DNA from: Pedobacter agri PB92 | GTDB taxonomy: Bacteria; Bacteroidota; Bacteroidia; Sphingobacteriales; Sphingobacteriaceae | NCBI RefSeq assembly: GCF_000258495.1 | Contig: NZ_AJLG01000021.1 | Span: forward strand, 1 to 39,209 | Direction: 5' to 3' | DNA length: 39,209 nt | In this document: in pieces, positions 1-10,211 of the stretch | Position numbering within the stretch: the stretch's first letter is position 1 | How the letters are laid out: every line of letters starts with the position of its first letter | Notes under the pieces: generated by a model | Databases searched by the model: none | The model's input: only the letters and a program-made list of their open reading frames with translations | What the model was told of the DNA's origin: nothing | Translations under genes and position numbers: made by a program

Positions 1-367
1 GATCCATGGTGGGTACTGCCAGAGTTAAGGCTTCATAATTGCTTTTGGAAAGCAACAATAATTCTGAATCTTCAATCGCATCGATATTAAAAACAGCGGG
101 TTCGCCAGAGAGAAAGCTATTGAAATCTGAAAGCCACCATCCTTCCCAGCCAAAAATGCTCATATGTTCGTTGCCCTTTTCATCGATATTGTAGGTGCGG
201 AGTAAGCCTTTGGCAACAAAAACGAGGTTTTTGCAAACTTCTCCCTCTTGTAACAGGTATTGTCTTTTTCTTAATTTTCTGAACGAAAAGAAACCCTCGA
301 TCAATTCTCTATCCTTATCACTAAGCAAAACTTTTTCTTCAATGTGACTGAAAAGGGTGTTGATCAT
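1..367 (-). CDS. Crp/Fnr-family transcriptional regulator (partial, N-terminal part)
   Basis: Reading left from the ATG at 365-367, the frame stays open to the window edge (122 codons), so the C-terminal half, including any DNA-binding helix, is missing. The visible part resembles the cyclic-nucleotide-binding beta-roll of Crp/Fnr regulators: a short N-terminal helix, then YLLQEGEVCKNLVFVAKGLL and a strand containing EHMSIFGWEGWW. No N-terminal cysteine cluster of the FNR iron-sulfur type is visible, and the effector is unknown. The gene diverges from an SDR reductase at 509 with about 140 bases between the starts. In Bacteroidota such stand-alone Crp-like genes often control the divergent neighbour. 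That role here is an inference, supported by the palindrome at 418-433. Confidence 0.85.
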   Translation of the reverse strand, partial: MINTLFSHIEEKVLLSDKDRELIEGFFSFRKLRKRQYLLQEGEVCKNLVFVAKGLLRTYNIDEKGNEHMSIFGWEGWWLSDFNSFLSGEPAVFNIDAIEDSELLLLSKSNYEALTLAVPTMD

Positions 368-417
368 GCCTGAACTTTTTGAAGCAAAGATAAAGTTTTC
401 GCAACACAAGATTGGCG

Positions 418-433
418 CTTGATTTAGATCAAG
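418..433. promoter_or_regulatory. FNR/Crp-type palindromic operator candidate
   Basis: CTTGATTTAGATCAAG is a perfect 6-bp inverted repeat with a 4-base spacer. Its core matches the textbook FNR box TTGAT-N4-ATCAA. It lies between the divergent Crp/Fnr-type gene (start at 367) and the reductase gene (start at 509). A further half-site (ATCAAG) occurs at 451-456. Binding by the adjacent regulator is inferred. Confidence 0.6.
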
Positions 434-508
434 CATATTTATTGACGCAAATCAAGTGCCAGCTGTAATTGTTGAGGTAATTTTGAACATCACTTTAAAA
501 TTAATAAA

Positions 509-1576
509 ATGGATAAAATAGCATTAGTAGTTGGTGCGAGTGGCATTACCGGAAGCAACTTAGCAATTAAGCTGATTGCCGATGGTTGGAATACATACGG
601 TTTGGCCAGGAATCCAAATCTTGAAATCAATAACTTAAAACCTGTAGCGGCAGATTTGCTAGATCTTGATGGCCTGAAATTAAGTTTAGCGGAAATAAAA
701 CCCACCCATGTTTACATTACTACCTGGATGCGGAATGATACCGAGGCTGAAAATATTCGGGTAAATAGTTTAATGGTTCGCAATTTACTTGATGCATTGT
801 CTGTACATCAATCTGTAGTGCATGTGGCCCTGGTAACAGGTTTAAAACATTATTTAGGTCCGTTTGAGGCTTATGCCCAAGATGGGTTTTTACCTGAAAC
901 GCCTTTAAGAGAAGAGCATCCCAGACTCGATATAGAGAATTTTTATTATGCTCAGGAAGATGAGGTTTACGCTGCGGCAGCTCGCGATGGTTTCACCTGG
1001 AGTATTCACCGGCCGCATACGGTCATTGGTCAGGCAGTTGGAAATGCCATGAATCTGGGTACTACCTTAGCTGTTTATGCTTCAATTTGTAAGGCAACAG
1101 GGCGCAAGTTCAGGTGGCCCGGCTCAGCGGCGCAATGGAATGGCTTGTCAGATGTTACTGATGCAGGTGTGTTGGCCGAACACCTTATCTGGGCATCAAC
1201 AACCGATGCAGCAAAAAACGAAGCTTTCAATGTAGTAAATGGCGATGTGTTCCGCTGGAGCCGGCTATGGAAAAGATTGGCAGCATACTTTCAAATTGAA
1301 TCATTGGGTTTTGAGGGTACCATCTTCCCACTTGAACAAGAGATGAAAGATGATGCGGAAGTTTGGAAAAAAATCGCGGTAGAACACGAGCTGAAAGAAA
1401 CTAATTTAAGTCGACTTGCCTCTGCATGGCATACCGATCTTGATCTTGGCAGGCCGATTGAAGTGATGACTGACATGTCAAAAAGTAGAAAAAAGGGATT
1501 TTTAGTATTTCAGGATACTGAAGATGCATTTTATAAATTATTCGATACGCTCCGTCGGAGTCATTTAATACCTTAA
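509..1576 (+). CDS. SDR-family NAD(P)-dependent reductase, PRISE-like (progesterone 5-beta-reductase/iridoid synthase type)
   Basis: This 355-aa protein has an N-terminal Rossmann fold with the nucleotide-binding motif VVGASGITGSNLA (about residues 8-20). It carries TGLKHYLGPFE (Lys113) and NFYYAQED (Tyr146/Tyr147). These resemble the Lys/Tyr motifs of the PRISE subgroup of atypical short-chain dehydrogenases, which reduce the C=C bond of enones with NADPH. The length also fits PRISE proteins (about 350-390 aa). The substrate cannot be told from sequence; bacterial members are mostly uncharacterised. It has no signal peptide and should be cytosolic. It diverges from a Crp/Fnr-type regulator and appears monocistronic. 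The ATG at 509 follows an AT-rich stretch without a Shine-Dalgarno, as is normal for this phylum. Confidence 0.8.
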   Translation: MDKIALVVGASGITGSNLAIKLIADGWNTYGLARNPNLEINNLKPVAADLLDLDGLKLSLAEIKPTHVYITTWMRNDTEAENIRVNSLMVRNLLDALSVHQSVVHVALVTGLKHYLGPFEAYAQDGFLPETPLREEHPRLDIENFYYAQEDEVYAAAARDGFTWSIHRPHTVIGQAVGNAMNLGTTLAVYASICKATGRKFRWPGSAAQWNGLSDVTDAGVLAEHLIWASTTDAAKNEAFNVVNGDVFRWSRLWKRLAAYFQIESLGFEGTIFPLEQEMKDDAEVWKKIAVEHELKETNLSRLASAWHTDLDLGRPIEVMTDMSKSRKKGFLVFQDTEDAFYKLFDTLRRSHLIP

Positions 1577-1940
1577 TCGGAAAATGTCGAACTAAAACCA
1601 TAATAAATCCACGATTTTTTTATTTACCACTAACATATTGTCAAGATTTGCGATAAAAATTTCAATGGAAATAGTTCTGTTATAATTTTTTGTTCGGATT
1701 AATGAGGTTTTTAGATGAGGATGTTAGGTGGGTGTGGCTTAATGCCTAACATTCTTCTTAAAACAATTTGTTTGGTTTTAAACAAGTTAGTTTTTTAAAT
1801 AAATTGCCATTTATAAAACTCATCTAAATTAATAATTATATATTTGCAGCCTTGAAAGGCAACACTTTGTGTTATTTTTTCAATTTAAATGAGTCGCAAC
1901 AATAAGGCTCTTAGTTTTAAAGACAACCTAAACCACGTTA
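1577..1940. other. Gene-free stretch between the reductase gene and adk
   Basis: No coding frame is visible. ATGTTAGG (1721-1728) and CCTAACAT (1745-1752) form an 8-bp stem with a 16-base loop and only a weak T-rich tail; it could end the reductase transcript. A possible adk promoter lies at 1839-1846. The rest is AT-rich and shows nothing recognisable. Confidence 0.5.
1839..1846 (+). promoter_or_regulatory. Possible Bacteroidota -7 element upstream of adk
   Basis: TATATTTG matches the Bacteroidota -7 consensus TAnnTTTG and lies about 95 bases before the adk start. No convincing TTTG -33 partner is seen at the usual spacing, so this is tentative. Confidence 0.35.
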
Positions 1941-2510
1941 ATGCTTAATTTAGTTCTCTTTGGCCCTCCAGGGGCGGGTAAAGGCACCCAATCTGCAAAA
2001 TTGATTGAAAAATATCAGTTAGTACATGTTTCAACAGGCGATCTTTTTAGAGCACACGTTAAAGGTGAAACAGAATTAGGAAAAAAAGTTAGCCAGTTGT
2101 TAGCTGATGGAGAGTTGGTTCCGGATGCAATTACAATTGCCATGCTTGAAGAAGAGGTAGATAAAAATCCTGAAGCAAAGGGATTTGTATTCGATGGTTT
2201 TCCACGCACGGTTCCTCAGGCAAAAGAGCTTGATTTATTTTTAGAGCGTAAGGGAAGCAAAATTGCCGGCGTTATCGCTTTAGATGTTGATCAGGAAGAG
2301 TTAACAAAACGCATTGCTGAACGACATAAGATAAGTGGCCGTCCGGATGATGACGCAGAAAAACTAAAAAAACGTATTTCAGAATACTTTGAAAAAACCA
2401 TTCATGTATTACCTTATTATGAGGAGCAGGGAAAGTTGAAAAAAGTAAATGGAATAGGTGAAATAGAAAGAGTTTATACTGATCTTTGCAACGTAATTGA
2501 TCAGTTTTAA
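1941..2510 (+). CDS. adk: Adenylate kinase (short form)
   Basis: Adenylate kinase catalyses ATP + AMP = 2 ADP in the cytosol and balances adenylate pools. The 189-aa protein begins with the P-loop GPPGAGKGT (residues 8-16). It continues with the AMP-binding region STGDLFRAH, the core motif GFVFDGFPRT and the LID-region arginines around SGRPDDD. The length and the short LID, with no four-cysteine zinc site, match the roughly 190-aa short class common in Bacteroidota. It is followed by a strong terminator and then obgE. adk next to obg is a familiar pairing in this phylum. Nothing is unusual in the sequence. Confidence 0.97.
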   Translation: MLNLVLFGPPGAGKGTQSAKLIEKYQLVHVSTGDLFRAHVKGETELGKKVSQLLADGELVPDAITIAMLEEEVDKNPEAKGFVFDGFPRTVPQAKELDLFLERKGSKIAGVIALDVDQEELTKRIAERHKISGRPDDDAEKLKKRISEYFEKTIHVLPYYEEQGKLKKVNGIGEIERVYTDLCNVIDQF

Positions 2511-2530
2511 ATAATAATTTTTTAAAAATT

Positions 2531-2579
2531 AACATCCGCAGAAAAAGCAATAGTTGTTTTTTGCGGATGTTTGTTTTTT
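2531..2579 (+). terminator. Rho-independent terminator after adk
   Basis: AACATCCGCA (2531-2540) pairs with TGCGGATGTT (2562-2571), and the stem is followed by a T-rich tract to 2579. It sits 20 bases past the adk stop and separates adk from obgE. Confidence 0.85.
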
Positions 2580-2672
2580 AACGATTTTTGTAATCTTAAA
2601 TCGTACAGTAAAATATAATAAGAATTTACCATCGGTTTTTAATTCAAAATCGCCAAACTAAAAATTAATAAT

Positions 2673-3668
2673 ATGTCACAGGGATCGAATTTCGTGGATT
2701 ATGTAAAAATTTGTTGTCGCTCTGGTAAGGGTGGGGCAGGTTCTGCACATTTACATAGAGATATCCTCACCTCAATGGGTGGCCCTGATGGCGGCGATGG
2801 CGGACGTGGTGGCCATATTACGGTGGTTGGTAACAGCAACATTTGGACATTATTGCACCTTAAATACCGCAAACATATTATTGCCGAAGATGGAATGGCG
2901 GGCGGAAGTTCGCACAAATTTGGGCGACAAGGTAAAGATGAAATTTTAGAAGTGCCGCTTGGTACCATCGCTAAAGATGCCGAAACTGGTGAAGTCCTTT
3001 TTGAAATTACCAAACACGGCGAAACCAAAATTTTAACTGCTGGTGGTCGCGGCGGTTTGGGTAATGCCCATTTTAAAAACTCTGTTCAGCAAACACCTCG
3101 GTTTGCGCAGCCAGGTGAGCCTGGTCAGGAAGTTTGGAATATTCTCGAACTAAAGGTTTTGGCCGACGTAGGTTTGGTAGGTTTCCCTAATGCGGGTAAA
3201 TCAACTTTATTATCTGTGGTGTCTGCTGCTAAACCAGAAATTGCTGATTATCCCTTTACTACCATTGTTCCAAACTTAGGTATCGTTAGTTACCGTGGCG
3301 GGAAATCTTTCGTAATGGCTGATATTCCAGGTATCATCGAAGGGGCGTCAAAAGGTAAGGGTTTAGGTTACCGTTTCTTACGTCATATTGAGCGTAACTC
3401 TGTATTATTATTTATGGTTCCTGCTGATACAAGTAGAACCATTAAAGAAGAATATGAAATTCTAAAAAGCGAGTTGGAATCCTACAACCCTGAATTGATG
3501 CAAAAGCCGCATGTACTGGCAATTACAAAATCTGATATGTTAGATGATGAACTCATGGCAGAAATGAAACAGGAGTTGCCAAATATTCCATCGATATTTA
3601 TTTCATCAGTTGCAGAAAAAAATATTTTAGAGTTAAAAGATATGCTTTGGAAAGCAATTGAAGCTTAA
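2673..3668 (+). CDS. obgE: Obg-family GTPase
   Basis: Obg/CgtA is an essential ribosome-associated GTPase linked to 50S assembly and the stringent response. This 331-aa protein has the glycine-rich Obg fold in residues 1 to about 160 (for example [13 protein letters not shown]). The G domain follows, with G1 GFPNAGKS (residues 170-177), the switch region TTIVPNLG, G3 [10 protein letters not shown]4 TKSD and a G5-like SSVA near the end. The C-terminal OCT domain of some Obg proteins is absent, which is usual in Bacteroidota. The ATG at 2673 directly precedes the conserved Obg start FVDYVKI. It is transcribed separately from adk, given the terminator between them. Confidence 0.97.
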   Translation: MSQGSNFVDYVKICCRSGKGGAGSAHLHRDILTSMGGPDGGDGGRGGHITVVGNSNIWTLLHLKYRKHIIAEDGMAGGSSHKFGRQGKDEILEVPLGTIAKDAETGEVLFEITKHGETKILTAGGRGGLGNAHFKNSVQQTPRFAQPGEPGQEVWNILELKVLADVGLVGFPNAGKSTLLSVVSAAKPEIADYPFTTIVPNLGIVSYRGGKSFVMADIPGIIEGASKGKGLGYRFLRHIERNSVLLFMVPADTSRTIKEEYEILKSELESYNPELMQKPHVLAITKSDMLDDELMAEMKQELPNIPSIFISSVAEKNILELKDMLWKAIEA

Positions 3669-3750
3669 ATCATTATTTAATGCGTTAATTTTTGCTTGAT
3701 TTTTGGAAACCATTTAACAACAGAAATTCAGCAATTAAATCACGCAATAA

Positions 3751-4494
3751 TCAGCTTCGAAACTTATCTACAACCAAACCCACCCATTCTTTTAAAATAT
3801 ATTGCCAGTAGCTTAAGGTACCAGCATCGGGCATATAAAAGTCAGAAATATCGTAACTATCCTTGCCAATAAAATCAGTCGGGTAATAATCAAGTTCTCG
3901 GTTAAAAGCCTTATTAAAAATCATTCGGGAGCGAGGGATATGCCAGGCACTTGTAATTACCAGTACCGATGCATTTTGGCCATTTCTATTGGCTATTTCT
4001 ACACTATATTTTGCGTTCTCAATGGTGTTTTTGCTTCTATTCTCAATCAGTACTGCCGAATCCGGAATGCCAATGTTGTGCAAATAAGTTGAGGTTAAAT
4101 CGGCTTCAATAGATTCAGAACCAATTAATTTACCCGAACCGCCACTAATTAAAATCTTCTTGATTACGCCAGTTTTGTACAAATAAATGGTTTGTATAAG
4201 CCTGTCGCCACGTTCGTTTGCCGCCAATTGACCACCCTTTGTAGATTTTGAAAAACCGCCTAACAAGATGCCAATATCATATTGCTTTTTAGGCGGATAT
4301 GTCGCCTCATAAATATTATAAACCTTGCCAACCAAAAAGCGGTTAGAAAAAACAAATAATAATATTATTCCAAAGATAAAGAGGTTTTTTCTACGCTGTT
4401 GGTTTTTAGTGAAAAAGGCAAATACAAGTGTTACAAAAATCCAAATAATGGGCTGTAGTGCAAAAATTAAAAGCTTTGAAAAAATGAATGACAT
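3751..4494 (-). CDS. YdcF/SanA/ElyC-family (DUF218) membrane protein
   Basis: This 247-aa protein has two N-terminal hydrophobic segments (about residues 5-26 and 36-52) and then an extracytoplasmic DUF218 domain. Visible family motifs are DIGILLGG, ILISGGSG, ESIEADLTSTYL, ENRSKNTIENA and VLVITSAWHIPRS. ElyC and SanA relatives in enterobacteria affect envelope integrity, probably through undecaprenyl-phosphate or peptidoglycan metabolism. The exact reaction is not established and is not claimed here. It converges on obgE and is not part of an evident operon; the next gene on the same strand (4558-4923) lies 63 bases upstream of its start. Confidence 0.85.
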   Translation of the reverse strand: MSFIFSKLLIFALQPIIWIFVTLVFAFFTKNQQRRKNLFIFGIILLFVFSNRFLVGKVYNIYEATYPPKKQYDIGILLGGFSKSTKGGQLAANERGDRLIQTIYLYKTGVIKKILISGGSGKLIGSESIEADLTSTYLHNIGIPDSAVLIENRSKNTIENAKYSVEIANRNGQNASVLVITSAWHIPRSRMIFNKAFNRELDYYPTDFIGKDSYDISDFYMPDAGTLSYWQYILKEWVGLVVDKFRS

Positions 4495-4557
4495 TAGGCA
4501 GTTTTAAAACCAAATGTATAACCAAATTCTAAGAAAATAAACTTTTAACAGATTAAA

Positions 4558-4923
4558 CTAGCCTTGTCCTTCCTGTACCTGACCATTCTCATGGGCATGT
4601 TCAAGAATTTCTTTTATGTCTGACTTAGTTTTTTTAGTAACCTTATGTTTAAAATGAGGCACCTCATGTTCAACAATATCTTCCTCAATCGCTTCCACTC
4701 CAAATACTTTTTCTTTCAAAAGGTTGTATTTATCCTGAAAACCATAACGCAGATTTTTGGCACCACTGGCAATTTTACCTCTGGTTCCAGCACCGCTATC
4801 GGGGGCAAATAAAACGCTGATTACTGCGCCTGCTGCTAATCCTGCAACTAACGCTAAAGCAATTTGAGCATTGCTGTTTGATTTGTGGGCAAAATATTTT
4901 CCGATTAACTTTCTGTACTTCAT
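4558..4923 (-). CDS. YtxH domain-containing protein
   Basis: This small protein (121 aa) has one hydrophobic segment near residues 18-41 (ALALVAGLAAGAVISVLFAP). It is followed by the YtxH hallmark FAPDSGAGTRGKIASGAK and a charged, partly helical tail ending in a Glu/Gln-rich segment. YtxH proteins are membrane-anchored, stress-associated and of unknown molecular function; Bacillus YtxH is a general-stress protein. It lies upstream of the YdcF-like gene on the same strand and could be co-transcribed with it. Confidence 0.85.
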   Translation of the reverse strand: MKYRKLIGKYFAHKSNSNAQIALALVAGLAAGAVISVLFAPDSGAGTRGKIASGAKNLRYGFQDKYNLLKEKVFGVEAIEEDIVEHEVPHFKHKVTKKTKSDIKEILEHAHENGQVQEGQG

Positions 4924-5092
4924 GATATTGTGTTTTTTAAAAGGAACAAACGCTACTTCATAATGTTTCGTTATTTTTAAATTCGATTGTAAATCAAACC
5001 TCTAAAACGATTTTTTTTGGCAGCGCAATGACGCAGCAGCTATTAAAAATCAGTCCCGCTTTTTGTTTCAATCTTTTTAAAACTTCTGCTTT

Positions 5093-5144
5093 GCTGAGGC
5101 AAGAAGAATCAGTTTCATCGGTTGCAGATGCTTCGTGCCTCAGC
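5093..5144. repeat. Degenerate copy of the dispersed palindromic repeat
   Basis: GCTGAGGCAAGAAG (5093-5106) faces CTTCGTGCCTCAGC (5131-5144), followed by ATGACAG. The arms are near-perfect inverted copies and share the GAGGCACGAAG core with the repeats near 7153, 9566 and 14517. Confidence 0.7.
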
Positions 5145-5257
5145 ATGACAGTTTATTCAGAGTTGCTACAAATAAAAAGTATTTCCACTTCAATCGGGGC
5201 TAAACAGCAAAAGCTTTTTCCATTTTAGCGTTTTGCAGGTTGCTTAACCCTTGTTTC

Positions 5258-5360
5258 TAAACCTGATTTTAATGGAAAGCCCGCAAGCGAGGTACGAGTG
5301 CGGACTTGGAATGGTAAGCAGGGCTACAAGCCGCCATGCACATGGAACCCTTCATTTTCC
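5258..5360 (+). ncRNA. Candidate structured intergenic RNA or repeat element
   Basis: The stretch is much richer in G+C than its surroundings. CCGCA (5281-5285) can pair with TGCGG (5299-5303) around a loop holding GCGAGGTACGAG. A flanking GGAAAGC ... GGTAAGCAGGGCT pair looks like a second layer of conserved segments. From memory, very similar AAGCCCGCAAGCGAGG-type elements recur between genes across Bacteroidota genomes. I cannot confirm this here, nor whether it belongs to a named Rfam family. It ends just before the OsmC gene and could act in its leader. Confidence 0.35.
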
Positions 5361-5411
5361 AAAAAAAATAATTTGATTTTAGGTAAGTTTAAACTTTTAA
5401 ATTGAATAATA

Positions 5412-5792
5412 ATGGTAAAAGCAACAATAAACAAAGAGCATTATGCATGTGCGGTAACAAACGGAACACATGATATCGTGATAGATGAACCGGCAGATTT
5501 AGGCGGAACGAATAAGGGCTTTGCGCCAAAAGGATTGTTAATGGCTTCCCTTGCATCTTGTGTAGCCATTACGCTGCGGATGTATGTAGATAGAAAGGGT
5601 TGGGCAGTTGACAAAATTGAGGTGGAAGTGAACATGGGTATAGAGAATGCGCAGAATATTTTCCTGGAAGAGATTACTTGTACCGGCCAGTTGACTGAAG
5701 AACAGAAACAAAGATTAGAGGATATTGCGGCGAAATGCCCGGTAAGTAAAATTCTGACGGCAGGTAACGAAGTTCGGTCGAAAGTGCTTTAA
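5412..5792 (+). CDS. OsmC/Ohr-family protein
   Basis: OsmC-family enzymes are thiol-dependent peroxidases that detoxify organic hydroperoxides. This 126-aa protein shows the family pattern GFAPKGLLMASLASCVAITL, with the first reactive cysteine at Cys50, and AAKCPVSKIL, with the second at Cys109, spaced as in OsmC-like proteins. It is cytosolic with no signal peptide. It is probably the YhfA/OsmC-like subgroup rather than Ohr proper. The ATG at 5412 is the only sensible start. It is followed after 84 bases by the DUF2130 gene, which has its own candidate promoter. Confidence 0.9.
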   Translation: MVKATINKEHYACAVTNGTHDIVIDEPADLGGTNKGFAPKGLLMASLASCVAITLRMYVDRKGWAVDKIEVEVNMGIENAQNIFLEEITCTGQLTEEQKQRLEDIAAKCPVSKILTAGNEVRSKVL

Positions 5793-5836
5793 AAAAATGG
5801 TGCAAAACTCGTTTACCTTTTCCTAAAAAGCTTTAA

Positions 5837-5844
5837 TATCTTTG
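5837..5844 (+). promoter_or_regulatory. Possible Bacteroidota promoter for the DUF2130 gene
   Basis: TATCTTTG matches TAnnTTTG, the Bacteroidota -7 box, 32 bases before the start at 5877. A TTTA at 5812-5815 lies at about the right distance for an imperfect -33 box (consensus TTTG). Confidence 0.45.
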
Positions 5845-5876
5845 TACCTCTTCAACTTTGTGATTAAAAATTATTT

Positions 5877-7130
5877 ATGGCTACCGAAATTAAATGCCCA
5901 AACTGTGCTCATGTTTTTCCGATGGAAGAAGCCATGGCCGAAGATTACAAGCGAGAGTTACGTGATAAGATGATTGCTTTTACAAAGGAAAATGATGCAA
6001 AGTTGCAGAAAAGACTTGCTGAATTTGAGAACGAAAAGCAGCTGCAACAAAAAACTTTTGAAGCTAAACTGATTGAAGAGAAGAATAAGCTGAAAGGCGA
6101 TTTGGAAGAAAATCTGCGTAAAAGTATTGCATCAGATTTTGAAACCAAATTGCAAATGCTGGAAGGCAATGCAAAGGAAAATGAAGAAAAGCTAAAACTT
6201 GCACGCGAAAAGGAGTTAGAGTTTTTGCGTAGAGAGCAAAGTTTAAAGCTAAAAGAGGAAGAAATGGAGCTGGCTTTCCAGCGTAAAATGCAAGAGCAAC
6301 GCAACGAGTTGGTGGAGCAGATTCGTAAACAGGAAGCTGAAAAAAATAGCATTAAAGATACCGAGCACCAGCTTCGATTAAAAGAGCTTGAAAAACAACT
6401 CGACGACCAAAAGAAACTGGCCGAAGAAATGAAGCGAAAGGCGGAACAGGGCAGTATGCAGCTTCAAGGCGAAGTACAGGAACTTATTCTGGAAGAATTA
6501 CTGCGTAGCAACTTCCCTTTCGATTTAATTGAAGAAGTAGGCAAAGGGGTACGTGGTGCGGATTGTGTACAAGTTGTGCGTAACCAATTCGGGCAGGAAT
6601 GCGGTAAAATTATTTATGAAAGCAAGCGTACCAAAGATTTTGGTGGCGACTGGATTGAAAAACTGAAAAAAGACATGCGAAGCATGGGCGTTGATGTGGC
6701 GGTAATCGTGAGTCAATGTTACCCAAAGGGAATGGATTGTTTCGGGCAGAAAGATGGTGTTTGGATCTGCTCTTTTGAGGAAGTGAATGCCGTAGCTTAT
6801 GTGTTGCGTGATGGAATCCTGCGTTTATCTACAGCGATGAAGTCGCAGGAAAACCGAGGCGACAAAATGCATATGTTATACGATTACCTCACCGGAGCCG
6901 AATTTTCTGAGCAATGGAAAGCCATTCGCGAGGGTTTTATGAGCATGAAATTATCCATCCAACGCGAACGCGATGCCATGGAACGCTTATGGAAAGCCCG
7001 TGAAAAGCAACTGGAAAAAGTGTTGTTAAACGCCACGCATATTCGTGGTTCGATTGAGGGAATTGCCGGGAGCGATAGCATTCAGTTAAGTTTAACAGAT
7101 GATGAGGATGAGACCTTGCTGTTAGATTAA
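5877..7130 (+). CDS. DUF2130 domain-containing coiled-coil protein
   Basis: This 417-aa protein starts with a zinc-knuckle-like CPNCAHVF (residues 7-14; only one CxxC is visible). A long Glu/Lys/Gln-rich coiled coil follows (about 20-200), then the DUF2130 domain, recognised by LILEELLRSNFPFDLIEEVG, GKIIYESKRTKDF and GVWICSFEE. The DUF2130 core resembles nuclease-like folds (D...E-x-K, here IYESKRTK), so a role on DNA has been suggested for the family, but no function is established. It is cytosolic, has no operon partner and shows no sign of damage. Confidence 0.88.
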   Translation: MATEIKCPNCAHVFPMEEAMAEDYKRELRDKMIAFTKENDAKLQKRLAEFENEKQLQQKTFEAKLIEEKNKLKGDLEENLRKSIASDFETKLQMLEGNAKENEEKLKLAREKELEFLRREQSLKLKEEEMELAFQRKMQEQRNELVEQIRKQEAEKNSIKDTEHQLRLKELEKQLDDQKKLAEEMKRKAEQGSMQLQGEVQELILEELLRSNFPFDLIEEVGKGVRGADCVQVVRNQFGQECGKIIYESKRTKDFGGDWIEKLKKDMRSMGVDVAVIVSQCYPKGMDCFGQKDGVWICSFEEVNAVAYVLRDGILRLSTAMKSQENRGDKMHMLYDYLTGAEFSEQWKAIREGFMSMKLSIQRERDAMERLWKAREKQLEKVLLNATHIRGSIEGIAGSDSIQLSLTDDEDETLLLD

Positions 7131-7152
7131 AAACGATACAACTAAATGAATT

Positions 7153-7222
7153 CGTTATTGCGAGGCACAAAGCAATCTTTTTATAGATCTTAATTGAGAT
7201 TGCTCTCAGCCTCGCAATGACG
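7153..7222. repeat. Dispersed palindromic repeat, copy 1
   Basis: The left arm (7153-7177, containing TTGCGAGGCACAAAGCAATC) and the right arm (7198-7222, containing GCCTCGCAATGACG) are imperfect inverted copies around a 20-base loop. It lies between the DUF2130 and GH97 genes. Confidence 0.85.
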
Positions 7223-7251
7223 GGGAATGTAAATGATTATAAAATAAATGA

Positions 7252-9393
<2,142 letters not shown>

Positions 9394-9482
9394 GTTTAAT
9401 GATTTAACAGCAAAGAACGCTAAGTTTTTGCGGAGTGTTGAAGTTAGTTACCTCAAAGTACATAAAGGTTTATTAAGTAATG

Positions 9483-9508
9483 AGTCGTTCCAGTTGGAAC
9501 GACTTTTT
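9483..9508 (+). terminator. Rho-independent terminator after the GH97 gene
   Basis: AGTCGTTCCA (9483-9492) and TGGAACGACT (9495-9504) form a perfect 10-bp stem with a 2-base gap, followed by a run of T. The stem is nearly uninterrupted, so the true loop uses the inner bases. Confidence 0.85.
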
Positions 9509-9565
9509 TATTGGCACAATGGGCTCACGCAGATTATAATTTTCTGCGCTATATTATAGGCGCCC

Positions 9566-9649
9566 CGTCATTGCGAGGCACGAAGCAATCCTAAGGAGTT
9601 AGCTATTAAATTCTTTCGTTTCAAGATTGCTTCGTGCCTCGCAATGACG
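9566..9649. repeat. Dispersed palindromic repeat, copy 2 (perfect arms)
   Basis: The arms at 9566-9590 and 9625-9649 are perfect 25-bp inverted repeats, with a core of ATTGCGAGGCACGAAGCAAT, around a 34-base loop. It is the best-preserved member of the family in the window. Confidence 0.9.
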
Positions 9650-9734
9650 ATTTTTTTACACAAAAATCCATCTTCTCTTTCTTTGCGTTTTCACTTTGCG
9701 TATTTTGCGGTAAATAAAAGCAAACACAACCCAA

Positions 9735-10211
9735 ATGGCCAGGACAAAAAATCACATTGAACTACAATTTTTAAGCGAACCATCTGATGTGAATTACGGT
9801 GGAAAGGTTCATGGAGGGATGATGATGAAATGGATTGATCAGGCTGCGTTTGCTTGTGCGCTGCAATGGAGCGATTCTTACTGTGTGACCGTTTACGTGG
9901 GTGGAATTCGTTTTTTTCGCCCGGTACATATTGGCCATTTGGTGAAAATGGAAGCCCGGATTATCTATACCGGCAAAACCAGTATGCACATCGCTGTTGA
10001 TGCCTATTCAAAACCAGTAGGTAAATCTGATTTTGTGAAAAATACCCACTGTATTATAGTTTTTGTGGCCGTTGGCGATGATGGCCAACCCAAACCCATT
10101 CCATCTTTCAAGCCGAAAACAGATAAAGAAATTGCCATGCATGGCTACGCAATTAAACTCATGGAATTACGTAAAAGTATTGATAAGGAAATGGAACCTT
10201 ATATTGTTTAA
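9735..10211 (+). CDS. Acyl-CoA thioesterase, hotdog fold (YciA/BACH type)
   Basis: This 158-aa single-hotdog protein has the signature DVNYGGKVHGGMMMKWIDQA (residues 19-38), typical of the acyl-CoA hydrolases YciA and BACH, and GIRFFRPVHIGHLVKMEARI in the central helix-strand region. Such enzymes hydrolyse acyl-CoA to free acid and CoA in the cytosol and act as hexamers. Chain-length preference cannot be predicted. The stop codon overlaps, tail to tail, the stop of the convergent kinase gene at 10208. No operon partner is seen. Confidence 0.88.
   Translation: MARTKNHIELQFLSEPSDVNYGGKVHGGMMMKWIDQAAFACALQWSDSYCVTVYVGGIRFFRPVHIGHLVKMEARIIYTGKTSMHIAVDAYSKPVGKSDFVKNTHCIIVFVAVGDDGQPKPIPSFKPKTDKEIAMHGYAIKLMELRKSIDKEMEPYIV

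Larger units (their letters stand above)
4924..5411. other. Gene-free, repeat-bearing stretch
   Basis: The 488 bases between the divergent YtxH and OsmC genes contain a decayed dispersed palindrome (5093-5144) and a candidate structured repeat (about 5258-5360), listed separately. A 66-codon open frame at 5028-5228 runs through the palindrome and has no recognisable protein character, so it is not called. Confidence 0.6.
9394..9734. other. Gene-free stretch with terminator and repeats
   Basis: The stretch holds a terminator (9483-9508), a perfect 25-bp-armed palindrome (9566-9649), and short degenerate copies of a CAAAGAACGC / CTTTGCG-type repeat at about 9410-9440 and 9675-9712. No coding frame is credible. 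The 69-codon frame at 9350-9559 overlaps the GH97 end and runs through the terminator. Confidence 0.65.

Noticed and set aside
5028..5228. 66-codon plus-strand frame after the YtxH gene
   Set aside because: It runs through a degenerate palindromic repeat and has no protein-family character or plausible start context.
5945..6352. 135-codon Ser/Phe-rich minus-strand frame
   Set aside because: It is the antisense of the Glu/Lys-rich coiled coil of the DUF2130 gene; the composition is a mirror effect.
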